A DNA stretch of 64,000 bases from Lingula anatina (lineage: Eukaryota > Brachiopoda > Lingulata > Lingulida > Lingulidae), in NCBI RefSeq assembly GCF_001039355.2, contig NW_019776168.1, positions 425,905 through 489,904 on the forward strand. Direction: 5' to 3'. Shown piece after piece: positions 21,387-34,500 of this stretch (the stretch's first letter is position 1; each line of letters begins with the position of its first letter). The notes under the pieces are model-generated. The model had not been told where the DNA came from and did not search any database. It saw only the letters and a program-made list of their open reading frames with translations. The position numbers and the translations under genes are program-made.

Positions 21387-24300
21387 ATGAAACTTCAGAT
21401 TCAGTTTATTTCTTTTTGCACAGCGTTATTATGCGTATCTGGCGTAAAATTCAACGGTAGGGTGCTTAAAATTAATCATCAATTTTCTTGGAATTTTGAA
21501 AATAACTGTTGTTATAGATAGAGAGAGAATGAAAAAGGAAGAGAAGACAGAAGTGAGAAGGAAATCGGTTTTTAGTATTATTGTCAACTAATTTTTGTTT
21601 ACTCCGGGAAAATTCTAGGAAATTCTATTGCACTTTTCACGCTTCCTGTCCTTTTTTCAGTTTGGGATGATATCCGCCTTGTGGGTGCTAACAGCCATTA
21701 CAAAGGCCGTGTAGAGGTGCGGAGAGACGGTGTTTGGGGGACAGTGTGTTCGGACAGGTGGTCTCTTTACGACGCTCATGTAGCCTGCAAGCAGCTGGGA
21801 TTTGATGGAGCGGCCATAGCCAGGACAGGGGTAATGGACACCTGCTTGGACCATAAAACAAAATTATAGATTCTAAGTTTCCTTTACTATTCCCAATTTC
21901 AACTTATGTTTTGAAATATTTCTTTTCAACGTAGGAAGAACCGATAGGGCGAAGGCTGTGAAAATACAAATGTGGTAATCGAAGTAAGGGATATCATATC
22001 TTAATTCTTATGCGACTGCAATTGTTTTAAGACACACTTATAAATTGAAACTTTACTCTACAATATTTTTTTCATTTATCAAAATTTCAATTATGTAGCT
22101 TTAGGTACGAAATGGAAAGGCTTATTCTTGTGGCTTAGCAAAGGCATAACTGAAGACCGAACATAACCTGTGTATCAACTAATTTCAGGCATTTTATGGT
22201 GCAGGCACCGGTCCCATTCACCACGATGACTTGAACTGTAAAAACATCGAGAACACTTTAGATGAATGCCCGGGCAGACACGGTGAGGCTTGACTCTGCT
22301 TCCTGTCGAAGTAATATTAATCAGTATCTTCTGATTTTGATGCAAAATATTCAAAAGTACATATAAATAGCAGTAAGCCTTTATATCGTTTAAAAGGGAA
22401 CACAATGGCGAAAGGTGGCAACGATTTTCGTTCTATCAAAACAAAACCTGAAAAGAAAAAAATAATAAAACGCATTGTTTTGAATGAAAGGAAGAAGTGA
22501 AATTATATTGATGAGAGAAAGGTATGAAAATGCTACTAAATTTCGCTTCAAGCAAACATTTCGTGCCAATATTTTTCCTTTCTTAGCAGTTCTTTGTTGA
22601 TGTTGTCCAGGTAGCAGCGACTGTACACACGAAGAAGATGCCGGTGTTGATTGCATCAAACCATCGCCTCAAGCTAAATGTAAGTGATGGCTCTCTAGTT
22701 TACGTCATATGGCTGATTGACGCAAATTATGTCATTGTTTATAAGTTAGCGTTTATGTATGCGCACGGGGTGGCTATAAATATATCAAACACGGGGATTT
22801 GAAATAAAAATAGTAGAGTTATTCATTGGCGATAAGTCCAGGTGCAGTTCAAGCAGGCTTGAAACTAATTGGATAAAGGTTTTTAACCGATCATTTTGAT
22901 ATTGTATAGCGAGGAATAAATGTGAATTACTTAATACTCGATATTTCGAGTGTTATCTATCACGCACCAATGAATATTAATCTAAAAGAAACAAAAACAA
23001 AACTGCGCAATATCAATCCACTAATAGTGGCAGTAGTCAAGATGCGCAATCCTGATTTGTTGGAAACGTCCAATTTTATGGTTTGGTTTTTACGCTCAAG
23101 GATACCAGCTAGATACCCTCCATATATCCATCATATTAAGGATGTGAAACAACCTTGTAACACATACTTGTGTTCTGAAAACCCGCCATACATAAACTGC
23201 CTGCTTCATTAAAAAAGGAGTCATCGTGTAAGAGTTTATTATAAATATTCTGATATTCTACTTCTGATATACTACTATTATCAACCTACTGTACAATATA
23301 AACCTCCCTACCTGCAGTGCCCACGTGTCGTCCAAATCAGTTTCTGTGCCAGCACTTCAACATGTGTATTCCTGCACGCTGGTCATGTGACGGCGATAAT
23401 GATTGCGGAAATAACGCCGATGAAGCAGACGATCTTTGCCACGGTAAGCTAAAGATGATAAATATAACGATATAAACTAAATGCATTTCTCACGACTTCG
23501 AGTCAGTCTTTGTTGATACCTTTTGAATGTTTTTCTGTCAAGTGTGATGACATAAAATAAAAAAAGGAGCATCGAGTAAAAAGTGAACCAGGAGCGATGA
23601 GTATCAAACCAAATACATGCATCTTGAATTAATCAGCCAATATAAAAAAAATGGAACTTGAAGAATGGAAGAACAAGCCGAAAAATATTAGTCGCCGGCG
23701 TTTAACTTTCAGCACCGATCAACACCGGCAACAGCTCCGGCGCCCTGGTTATGGACGACGACAGCGGCGGTGATGGGCAGTCACGGGTACAGGTCGTACT
23801 GAAGTTAGAGGGCGGGAAACTTCCAAACGAAGGGAGAGTAGAGGTCTTCTACAACGGTGAATGGGGAACAATATGTGATGATAACTTTGGCATGACAGAA
23901 GCGGATATCATATGCAGGGAGCTAGGCTTCAGGTGTGTATAATGGCATAATAAACAGGCTAATTCATATTCAGAGGTGAAGATAAAAACTACTCCAATCT
24001 CGACCTCAAAAATGACTTTAATAAGTACTCATCTTGTACCCTTCCTTCTATTTAATTGTTTTTCTATTCACCTTATGCATTTCTGACTTTTTAAATTTCT
24101 ATATTAAAACCTTTTAAAAACTTTGTGATTACAGAGGGGCCGCAGGCACACGTGCTAATGGCTATTACGGCCAGGGGAGCGGTCGTATCTGGATAGACGA
24201 ACTCAAGTGCACAGGCAATGAATACAACATCATGGAGTGCACCAGGAACCCGTAAGCTACAGTGACTTTTACCAACAACAGTGACTTTGATTTCACAATC

Positions 24301-26356
24301 TCATGTCAAGGAGTCCCATATCATTTCTACAAAATTGTTGTAAAAATCTAAAAAATTTATATCTAGTGTGTTTGACAATTGTCAATTTGAAAAATATAGT
24401 ACTTCCGCGTGTAAAAAAAGGTTCACGGAAAACTGAAGTGTATCCTAAAATAAGATAACTCAATCATGTTTCTGAAACAGCTCGACCCTTTATATAACAA
24501 GTTAGCACACAAATGTTGCACACAACGTGTAGTCCAAGAGCACTGCTATTGAATACACCTATTACACTGTGTTCTAGCACAGTGAGCTATATTTTTGATA
24601 TTACTTCCCTTTACAGATGGGGGACCAACGACTGCAGTCACGCCGAAGACGTCGGAGTTATTTGCCAGACTAAGAACTTAATCGTTGCCCCAGTCGCTAA
24701 TGTAGTCACAACCACCACCTTGGCACCCAAAGGTATGAACTGTCACCGGAATTAAAGCAACATTCAGAAAACTGAAGCGTTTTTATCATACCATACACCC
24801 CAAAATGTCTTTCTCAAAATGAAATCATCCACTAGCGTCACATGTTTTCCTTCCCATACTATTAGGTTAGCAAAATGAATAAATAGAATAAAATAAAAAA
24901 TATAAAAGTAAAAGAAAATCATTCCTTATATAAACCTTACTCATGTAAAGCGTTGTGACAAAGTCATTAAGTGAACGGTCCCCCAAATAATTTCATCATT
25001 ATAAATATCATGGATTTTTATGTATCTTTCATACGGTTATATTAGTTGATCAATCGTCTCATTCAACATTTCCTCCTACAGTTTGCGGTGTGCCACTATT
25101 CCGAGCCAACATGGGGCGTATTGTTGGCGGTTCCTTAGCTGCTAAGGGATCATGGCCGTGGCAGGGGTCTCTACGCCTTCTCTACTCCAACGGAGGTTCC
25201 GCCCACACTTGTGGTGCCACTCTGGTTGCTCCAAACTGGGCCGTCACAGCCGCCCACTGTTTCGGGCAGTAAGTATAAGGGTTTGTACTGTACCTTTCAC
25301 AAAAGCGCACTCTTTATACACTGGTGCAAACCGGTGGCAGTTTGTTTCTAAATAAATGTATGTATGTCAAATACGGTTCTCTCAACTTTCACGAAGTGGA
25401 TGCTCCCCTTTCCTTATGGATCAATGGAAATCACTTTTGCTTGATGTTTTTGAGTCTGAAACTACTGTCTAGAATATTGGACAATTTATTAGACAATTCC
25501 TCTTTGTTTAATCCTTTAATTTATTAGGTCAAGAGATCCCAATGGCTACAAAATCCGTTTCGGAGAGCACGATCAACGTTACTGGGAACGAACTGAAGAG
25601 GACCGCCGTGTGTCCAAACTGGTCATGCACTCTCAATATAATGTTCGTCCCCACGCCAACGATATCGCCATGTTAAAACTGGACACTCCCGTCAATATGG
25701 CCAGCCCCTACGTCAATACCGCCTGTCTGCCGGACGCTAACGAGGTCTTTGACAGTCATGACACTTGCTTTGTCACAGGATGGGGGAGCACACAGGGTAA
25801 TGGCAACTTGGAGGGCGAAACCGGGGGGGGGGGGGATGGTAATGTGATAAAAAGGAGTAAATCCTTCAAGAAATAGCCATTCCATAAAACTGTCTTCGTA
25901 GGCTAGTAAAGTTTTAGTTTTAAGATGACTTAAAGTTCGAAGAAGTATTAGCTACTGCACTTAAAAGACTAGATAAGACAAGTTCTTTAAATGAAATTCT
26001 TGTCTAAGTTTGAAACCAAACTTCAGCTTTCAGAGAGAGAACTTCTGATGCGATCTAAATTTACCTATCTCTTGCAAAGGTATTGTTATCAGACAAGAAC
26101 ATCATTCAAATACATATGCCTATAGTGAGATTACTTTATAGCTTTTCATTTTATGTTTAAGGAACTAGCTACGGATTTCTACTAAACCAAGTGAACGTTC
26201 CAATCATTAGTAATTTTGATTGTTGGCGTTCTTATGGTAGTACTATACTGGACAGCATGCTGTGCGCAGGGTATGTTCAAGGAGGAAAGGACGCCTGTCA
26301 GGTAACTACGTGGTGTTAATGCCAAGGTTACGACCAGAATCTAGGCGTGGTGGTTC

Positions 26357-26396
<40 letters not shown>

Positions 26397-26717
26397 TTGC
26401 GATGTGTCCTTTGTTAACATACCTGTAAATTGTATGACGATTTAATTCAGAATCAGATGATAAATTTGTCGAATAGAAGTTCGTAATTAAATTGATCGGT
26501 GGTTCGATAATGAATCTCGAATAATCAGCAGTAAAAGGGAAAGTTTCGTTTTCAGGGTGACAGTGGCGGCCCCTTCGTATGTATCAAGAACGGGCGGTGG
26601 AAACTGGCAGGAATCGTGTCTTGGGGCAGAGACTGTGGCGCCGTCTACTCCCCGGGGGTCTACACGCGCGTGTCCAAGTATCTAAACTGGATCAACTACA
26701 TCATTCAAAACGAATGA
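21387..26717 (+). CDS. Secreted SRCR-LDLa-SRCR-trypsin mosaic protease, 579 aa, twelve exons
   Basis: Exons: 21387-21456, 21661-21830, 22189-22282, 22611-22679, 23318-23443, 23713-23932, 24135-24251, 24617-24732, 25082-25268, 25528-25796, 26162-26301, 26556-26717. All borders are GT/AG and phases agree, giving 1740 nt. Signal peptide [23 protein letters not shown] 1 (about 26-131) from [17 protein letters not shown] to [12 protein letters not shown]. The LDLa (about 136-176) has six Cys and the calcium-site run [19 protein letters not shown] 2 is about 200-305. A Thr-rich linker leads to the protease domain, cleaved at GR|IVGG. Triad: His in VTAAHC (about 384), Asp in ANDIAML, Ser529 in GDSGGPF. 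Asp189 (KDACQ), SWG and SPGVY give trypsin specificity; Gly193 is normal here. SRCR and LDLa modules usually bind ligands or substrates in immune or matrix proteases. AATAAA follows at 27065. Confidence 0.93.
26357..26398. repeat. (ATTT)n microsatellite
   Basis: TTTA tetranucleotide run in the last intron of the mosaic protease; repeated with the same length in the second copy at about 28096-28137. Confidence 0.9.
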
Positions 26718-27064
26718 AAGAAAAAAAAAGAATATGGAAGCTTGTAATGTTTTCGCTTACATCGCTGCTACTCTGCAAATGGACAACTCGGCTTTTAATG
26801 TGTGATTTTATTTACAATAATGAGAAGAAATTTACATGCGATTTACACGGATGCTGCTTTTTATTCCTGGTTTTGCAACTGAGGGTGCTCTTTTGGATGT
26901 TGCTGCTGTTGTAAGTCCTACAGATAGTTCTTTGCGGGGTGTATTGCGTCCAAAGAATCAAATACTGCACACTGATCTTTCGTTTTTTTCTCGCAAAGCC
27001 GATGGTGAAGCGACAATGATAAAAACCCGCATGTCCTTTATATGAATTAGAGATTCATCTTTAC

Positions 27065-27070
27065 AATAAA
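27065..27070 (+). terminator. Polyadenylation signal of the mosaic protease
   Basis: AATAAA about 350 nt after the stop codon on the sense strand; repeated at 28805-28810 in the duplicate. Confidence 0.6.
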
Positions 27071-27205
27071 CCTCATTTTAAGAAGTGCCAACTGATATCT
27101 ATATTCAAGAAGGTGTCAATTCCACTTTCGTGGATACATTTATGATAAGTCAAATTTCGATGCTTAGTAGTTTAAATATCAAGTAACCACAGAAACCGTT
27201 TTTTT

Positions 27206-27575
27206 NNNNNNNNNNNNNNNNNNNNNNNNNNNNNNNNNNNNNNNNNNNNNNNNNNNNNNNNNNNNNNNNNNNNNNNNNNNNNNNNNNNNNNNNNNNNNNN
27301 NNNNNNNNNNNNNNNNNNNNNNNNNNNNNNNNNNNNNNNNNNNNNNNNNNNNNNNNNNNNNNNNNNNNNNNNNNNNNNNNNNNNNNNNNNNNNNNNNNNN
27401 NNNNNNNNNNNNNNNNNNNNNNNNNNNNNNNNNNNNNNNNNNNNNNNNNNNNNNNNNNNNNNNNNNNNNNNNNNNNNNNNNNNNNNNNNNNNNNNNNNNN
27501 NNNNNNNNNNNNNNNNNNNNNNNNNNNNNNNNNNNNNNNNNNNNNNNNNNNNNNNNNNNNNNNNNNNNNNNNNNN
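27206..27575. other. Assembly gap (370 N)
   Basis: A run of undetermined bases between the two copies of the 1.37-kb repeat. Open frames across it are meaningless. Confidence 1.
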
Positions 27576-28095
27576 TGGTAATGTGATAAAAAGGAGTAAA
27601 TCCTTCAAGAAATAGCCATTCCATAAAACTGTCTTCGTAGGCTAGTAAAGTTTTAGTTTTAAGATGACTTAAAGTTCGAAGAAGTATTAGCTACTGCACT
27701 TAAAAGACTAGATAAGACAAGTTCTTTAAATGAAATTCTTGTCTAAGTTTGAAACCAAACTTCAGCTTTCAGAGAGAGAACTTCTGATGCGATCTAAATT
27801 TACCTATCTCTTGCAAAGGTATTGTTATCAGACAAGAACATCATTCAAATACATATGCCTATAGTGAGATTACTTTATAGCTTTTCATTTTATGTTTAAG
27901 GAACTAGCTACGGATTTCTACTAAACCAAGTGAACGTTCCAATCATTAGTAATTTTGATTGTTGGCGTTCTTATGGTAGTACTATACTGGACAGCATGCT
28001 GTGCGCAGGGTATGTTCAAGGAGGAAAGGACGCCTGTCAGGTAACTACGTGGTGTTAATGCCAAGGTTACGACCAGAATCTAGGCGTGGTGGTTC

Positions 28096-28135
<40 letters not shown>

Positions 28136-28945
28136 TTGCGATGTGTCCTTTGTTAACATACCTGTAAATTGTATGACGATTTAATTCAGAATCAGATGAT
28201 AAATTTGTCGAATAGAAGTTCGTAATTAAATTGATCGGTGGTTCGATAATGAATCTCGAATAATCAGCAGTAAAAGGGAAAGTTTCGTTTTCAGGGTGAC
28301 AGTGGCGGCCCCTTCGTATGTATCAAGAACGGGCGGTGGAAACTGGCAGGAATCGTGTCTTGGGGCAGAGACTGTGGCGCCGTCTACTCCCCGGGGGTCT
28401 ACACGCGCGTGTCCAAGTATCTAAACTGGATCAACTACATCATTCAAAACGAATGAAAGAAAAAAAAAAGAATATGGAAGCTTGTAATGTTTTCGCTTAC
28501 ATCGCTGCTACTCTGCAAATGGACAACTCGGCTTTTAATGTGTGATTTTATTTACAATAATGAGAAGAAATTTACATGCGATTTACACGGATGCTGCTTT
28601 TTATTCCTGGTTTTGCAACTGAGGGTGCTCTTTTGGATGTTGCTGCTGTTGTAAGTCCTACAGATAGTTCTTTGCGGGGTGTATTGCGTCCAAAGAATCA
28701 AATACTGCACACTGATCTTTCGTTTTTTTCTCGCAAAGCCGATGGTGAAGCGACAATGATAAAAACCCGCATGTCCTTTATATGAATTAGAGATTCATCT
28801 TTACAATAAACCTCATTTTAAGAAGTGCCAACTGATATCTATATTCAAGAAGGTGTCAATTCCACTTTCGTGGATACATTTATGATAAGTCAAATTTCGA
28901 TGCTTAGTAGTTTAAATATCAAGTAACCACAGAAACCGTTTTTTT
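27576..28945 (+). repeat. Second copy of the duplication: repeated last two protease exons
   Basis: Carries copies of exon 11 (27901-28040) and exon 12 (28295-28456, with DACQ/GDSGGP and stop), their intron and the 3'UTR. No copies of the upstream exons are present, so it is not an independent gene. Near-perfect identity, including introns and a microsatellite, and both ends lying at homopolymers or the gap, point to two overlapping contigs or haplotypes left unmerged. Confidence 0.9.
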
Positions 28946-29069
28946 ATTTTTTTCAAGCACTTGCTATTGTTTATGAAGGAATTCCTGGTAAAAAAGGTGA
29001 TAATAGATGCACTGGATGTGAGCATGATACCAATAGGTCTTATGCCCCCATGATTTTATCTAGTTTTGT

Positions 29070-31582
29070 TTAACGCGGCGACGCCGCACTGTTTCGCCTT
29101 CCAGAAGTCTTAGGCACTCTTAAGGACGCCATGCTTAATGACTTTTTACTTTTCCTCTCTGTGCTTTTGGATTTTTCTTCTTGCGACGAATCTCTGTCTC
29201 TCCTGTTCTTTAGATTGGCTACTACTGACCTCTGGCGGCTTGTTGGCCGTCTGCTACTTGTAGGTCGATCCTTGTTTTCCTTACTTTCTTTCTTTGCGAG
29301 TTGAGCTGGAATTAAGATTTGAGGAAAAATGATAAAATATTTACTTTATAAAATGGAACTCTCATTACGATCAATGTAAGAACTATATTTAAATTAATTT
29401 AAAGCAAAGAATGCGCTTTTAACGTAGAAATAAAGCGAATTTTGTCAGAGTTTAACATCTTGCTTGAATCTGTTACAAAATATTTTAACTGCATATGTCT
29501 GAATTAACCGGCGAAATTCGACATACTATATGTGGTATTGTATGGACGTTAATAACTGAGAGGGATGGCTATGATTGAACGAAGTTTAAATGCAGTATTT
29601 TGGGATGAAAGGAAAAACCGTTTCAAATCAGTTCCCATTTATCAATTTTAGCCAAGTTGTCACCGCCTTTGTCTGAAAGTTCTATTTGCAAAAGCTAATT
29701 TGGTTGGGAATCCCCACTGATAAGATATTATGTAACTTATCAAAAGCAGAACACATGCTTTTGTTTTTAAAGCAACATATGTATCCAGGAAGAATTTCAC
29801 CGTCCGAGATATCCTCAGCTACTATAAAAGTTTCTTCGAGACAACAGCTAAGGTTTAGTTATTTGCCCCACCCCTCCCCCAAAACGGTGACTTGACATGC
29901 ATGTAGGAAATATTTGAACACGAATAAATCTCTGCTGTTTTGAAAAATCTTTTATAGAAACTGAATTAATACTAAGGTTCCACAGTCTTTTAGAATTTGT
30001 TTTGTTTTACCTCAGTCATAAAAAACAAATGAAAAAATATATATTTCTGATGCCCCATTGAATGATTAATGATTAATTTTTAGTTAGTTATCTGTCTTGG
30101 CTGAGGTCTGCGCTCTTGAAGAGCTTTTCTAGTCTTACCCATGAAATTTTCCGTAATAATTTGATCGTCTTTTAGGAGTGGAATGTATTGATATTCAGAG
30201 TCTTCCGAATCTAAAAAAGAATAGATAGAAAAATAGATAAATAAGATAAAGATCATAGATAAAATATTGTTTTTTTTTTATTATAGAAATAACATATCCA
30301 CTTTTGGAAGGAAATGCGCTTTTCAATACCTATTTTCTAATACCTCAATGACTTGACAACATAAAGAAACCGCATAATTTAAGGAGAAATTCATGGGTAC
30401 ATTAGCTTTTTCGTTGATACAAGTTAATCTAATCGATAAACAACCTCATTTAAACATTTCGACAACTTGAATGATTAACGTGTTTCTTATCAATTGAGAC
30501 ATTTATTCTGAGACCTTGTCACTCTTTGTTTGTACAGAGATGGCGGTGGTGTTATTACAAGGTGTTATATATACCCGATATATGTAGGCGACAAGAGATT
30601 CAGTTATTGGCAAGAGCCTATCTAGAATGTTTGTAATAAACGTGACAGTGTGATAATTCTACTCACTGTCCACCTGTAGGAGAACGAACGCTTGGCGTGG
30701 TGTAAGAAATTCATTTGCGTAGCGCCGCGGGGACTGTCTTAGATTTTTAACGTTTCCTTGTACATCTGAGAGTTCTATGTCGCCTGGAAGAAAATTACAG
30801 CTTGGTTAATTAGTTCGGCATGTTACAAAGACATAGATCAATATGGTATCCATATCAAAACAGTATCGAATTAATATTTACAAAGAGATTGCGCTACAAG
30901 AAAACGATTTAATTAATCCGATATGCACTGGCTAGCCCCTGAAGTAGCAAAATTCAAAACTTACGATTTAGACATCTACAGCGTTCTTTTATACAGTTGA
31001 GCAACAGGCCCACCCGGCACTGGGGGTTGAAAATAGCTTCATGTCCCTCTTAGAAGTGAAAAATAGAGAATTATATGATTTATGTTCGGTCTATGGCCAA
31101 CTAGAAGGCAATACATTTTCTTTCATTTTGCCAAGTCACTGTTTACCTTTCTATAAGGCAAACAAATACGAAGTCAAGACACCAGTCTCGCCCCGCTGTT
31201 AATCACAAAATATTTTGCCTTTAATGTTCAAATAAAATGATTTATTTTCGACAATTGTTTGCCCAATGAAAATATCAACCAAACGTGTCACTAGTCTGCC
31301 TTTTCATTTTTCTCTCACACACATTCGGTCTCCCAAAACTATCGAACGTAAAAAATCTGCAGTATAGTCAAAACTGAATTCCTTCATACTCTTGTCACAC
31401 AGACTTTTTTCAGAGAGAGAGGAAAAGAGTGAGTGAGTGAGAGAGTGAGTGAATGAGTAGTGTGAGAGAGGTTAGCTCTTACCTCCGTATTTCACCGTAA
31501 TGAACATACTTCCACTACAGTCAGCCGGCTTTGCAGCTCCTCTTGGTCCCTCAATGCTTATTTTCTCTCTGGTGTTGGCTGC
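29070..31582 (-). CDS. Unrecognised gene D, last four coding exons (5' end not found)
   Basis: Exons on the minus strand: 31483-31582, 30667-30783, 30139-30210, 29070-29305. GT/AG borders; phases (0 at start, then 1,1,1) keep one frame to the TAA at 29070-29072, 174 codons plus stop. The N-terminal part reads ADCSGSMFITVKYGG then NLRQSPRRYANEFLTPR, plausibly a compact beta-rich domain. The middle is acidic (NSEDSEYQYIPLLKDD). The last 78 residues are Lys/Arg/Ser-rich and likely disordered (SSRRPTSRQRSVV, RKSKKSLSMAS). I do not recognise the family and see no membrane segment. The frame is closed by TAG just before the first acceptor, so at least one upstream exon is missing. Confidence 0.65.
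31412..31459. repeat. (GAGT)n/(GA)n simple repeat
   Basis: Imperfect gagtgagtgagagagtgagtg run just 3' of a gene D donor site. Confidence 0.85.
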
Positions 31583-34500
31583 CTAATTCACAGGGATAGA
31601 GAAAGCCCGGTAGCGTCATTGTTGCTAAGAGTGGAGCCGTATTTGGTATATAAATTTGCCATTTATTTTAGCAGTATTTGTTTTCTGCCTTGATAGTTAT
31701 GCCTGCTCCCGATGATATTGAGTTAGTAAACGCTGACAGGATAAGCCGGCTACAAAGCTTTTTGTTTACTCTGGGGTCTGTAGAGCAAGCAAACCCGCTC
31801 CTTGGTTTAGTCCACTTGCTCCTCGAGACGGTAATGCTGTATGGGGGAGAGACATTTATTAATCCTATGGCTGGTCGGGGGCATTTGGTTACCTATTAAT
31901 AAAATGTATGGCCTCAGGAAATAATGAATCATTATAAACTGACCAGGGTAGGGTTTTTAAGAAAAATAAACGGTTGAAATACCATGACGGACAAGGTCGT
32001 TCAGAAATCTTTTCATTTCGCTTACGTAATTAGAATTCATTCCATTTTTGGATCTATTTTTGATTTGCTTTTATCTTTTTAGGCTAATTTTTTGGTTCTT
32101 CTTTTTAATTCGCTTTCTTATAAAACTAAGAAATATTTTACACATTCATCGCGGTTGTCATTCTGCCCATAAATCGCATTTCTATGTTTTGACGGGTATT
32201 TCACTGAAATTGATTTAAATCTTATCCAGAGATTTTACCTCTTAAATACCGCACCTTGATGTAATCTTAAATGGATGAAAAATGAAAAGAAGGGAGAGGA
32301 AATGTGCACTTTGGTACTTTTGTCACCGTTACGTTTCCAAGTAAAAAAACTAGGTGATTATTTCATAGATGATCATTTCTGTTAATTCTCTAATCTCATA
32401 TCGTCACGAAGGATAAGACACCGCGATAACGGGGGAGTACGTATAGAGACACCTGTACTTAAAAAATAATATAAAATGGCCCGGAACCGATTTACTTTTA
32501 TTTGAACGATAGCCTGTATCAAAGGTAACATATATGGTAAAGACAGGGGCGGATCCAGAGATATTTTCTGACAGTCTTCCAAATTATCTTTGTTGAGCCA
32601 ACTTCCAATTTTTGACCGTCTTCCGACAGAAAAAAATAGATACCCGTCAATGTAAACTTGAAAATCTGACCGTCTTCCGGAAGACCCAGAAGACGGCCTA
32701 AATCCGCCCCTGAAAGAGGCCATATATATAACAACATGACATTATGATAAAAATCAAATGAATTACGAGCGCCACAGAAAAAAAATCTGGTTTTTAAAAG
32801 TTTCGACTTTCGTATTCTTCAATACGTAAGCAGAGTGCCTAATATAACCACAACATTAGAATGTATGGCGCGTTTGCAACATTAAGCCTCTTCATATTGA
32901 CATAGGTTGATATTTTAAAAGCTTCAGAAGCTCTCGAAAGTTGCAAGTGTTCCTGTTAAGTGCAATCATTAAACATGCATGCCTGGGGGGTATCAAATAA
33001 AACTCGCTTTCGCGTCTTCCGGGTGATTCAAACATCCCACGTCCGCTGGGACTTTAATATACACAAAGCACCGTGTGTATATAAACCGTGGTCCTTAAGT
33101 TTTTATGTATAAAACTGCACGCCCCAATGAAGCTGAAAGTTCCGAGTGCTTCTGGCCATTCTAGCTTAATTGAAATTCACGGCTATAACTTCCACATTGC
33201 AAACAATACTTTTTCTTTCGTTTGTCTACTGTGCCAACCTACTTTTCAGCTAAGTGAGAAGAAGTTACTCTTTTATATTTTAAATAAATTGAAGAAAGCA
33301 GAAGAAGCCGATATGGGAATATGTGAGGCAGACCAACCAAGGGAATAGATACTTTCGTGAGCCAACCAAGAGAGAAAACACTGAAAACTATAACGTTTCG
33401 AGTGCCAAAATAAGGCACGTTTTTCCACCGATGGCGACCAATTAAACTGTGGGCCAATTATTAAACCCCTACCCAGAGATTAAACTCATTATGATTTTCA
33501 GAAGATATGTTTTCATTTTCTTGCTTGAGATTAGACCATAGTGGGTAAGAACTTCAGACACGTCTCCATGGTAACGCAGACTTATGGACTGATGGAGACT
33601 TAAAATCTCCAGCGAATGAGAAATCTCTTATTTTAAATATATGAACAAAATAGTACAGAAACTTTCTTTACATGGTAAGACTAAGAACTGTTCGAATTTT
33701 TACTCTCACAAAGTAAAGTCATACAAAGATATGGGTCTATGAAATACATGAAAGTACATGTAGCAGGCACTGTCACTTTAGATTATACATAACGGAGCCC
33801 TGGAAAACGAATTGCTTCATCGTTTCCCCTTCAGTCCACATTGCACTAGATTATGAACTGTCTTGTGTCATAGCTCAACCTAAAAACTGATAAAGCATTT
33901 TCAATATAATAAAACATAGAATGAATAAAGAATTAATTTTCTTTTTATTCAGCAGAATTTTACAAAATTTTGAGAGCATGTGTAACTATGTCAGCGTCAG
34001 TATGGCACATAATTTAAAAATAAAAGTTGAAAAAACTTTAAGGAAAATAAATATTTTGTCAATCTCTTTTAAATCAGTGGAAGGTTTTAATTTAAATAAA
34101 AAGAATAACTGTATCTTTAGTTTAATAATAATTTTCATAGCTTTTTGCGAATTCACTAAAATATTTACACAGCATTCCATACACTTTGACACAAATTTAA
34201 AAAAAATATTTACATTCAATATCAAAAAGAAGATAGACAGCCCTTATAAACATACAAACTTTACATATCACAGTTCAAGTGGAATAATGTTCTTTTCCTT
34301 ATTGAAGTTCACTCTGAAAGCTGATTCATTTTTAAATGAAATAAAAAAAGTAACAAAAATTTTGATTAAAAAATTAAAATAATTATTTTGGAAAAAAATT
34401 CTATTTTGATATCTGACTTTCTTCCAAACAAAGGTCTCTGGTCTTTCATACAACTACATTCAAGCACTGAAATGTATCCAAACAATTTGGAAACTGTGTA

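Larger units (their letters stand above)
25837..27205 (+). repeat. First copy of 1.37-kb direct duplication (ends at N gap)
   Basis: Starts just after a poly-G run (25823-25835) and ends in a T run at the N gap. Contains the last two exons and the 3'UTR of the mosaic protease. It matches 27576-28945 base for base except for one extra A in an A run after the stop codon (9 versus 10). Confidence 0.95.

Noticed and set aside
26579-27045. Plus-strand frames overlapping the last mosaic-protease exon and its 3'UTR (and copies at 28318-28785)
   Set aside because: Out of frame with the GDSGGP exon, or entirely within the untranslated region after the TGA at 26717.
27150-27624. Two 150-codon open frames across the N gap
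   Set aside because: They consist almost entirely of undetermined bases.
27901-28456. A fourth, independent serine-protease gene
   Set aside because: Only the last two exons are present and they are identical to the neighbouring gene, so an assembly duplication is more likely.
32382-32737. Overlapping minus-strand frames of 113 and 72 codons
   Set aside because: Generated by the hAT-like MITE, whose sequence recurs at 37022-37187; non-coding.
33921-34382. 153-codon plus-strand frame rich in Lys, Phe, Ile and Asn
   Set aside because: Typical of AT-rich DNA. There is no recognisable motif, and it is antisense to the probable 3'UTR of the WD40 gene.
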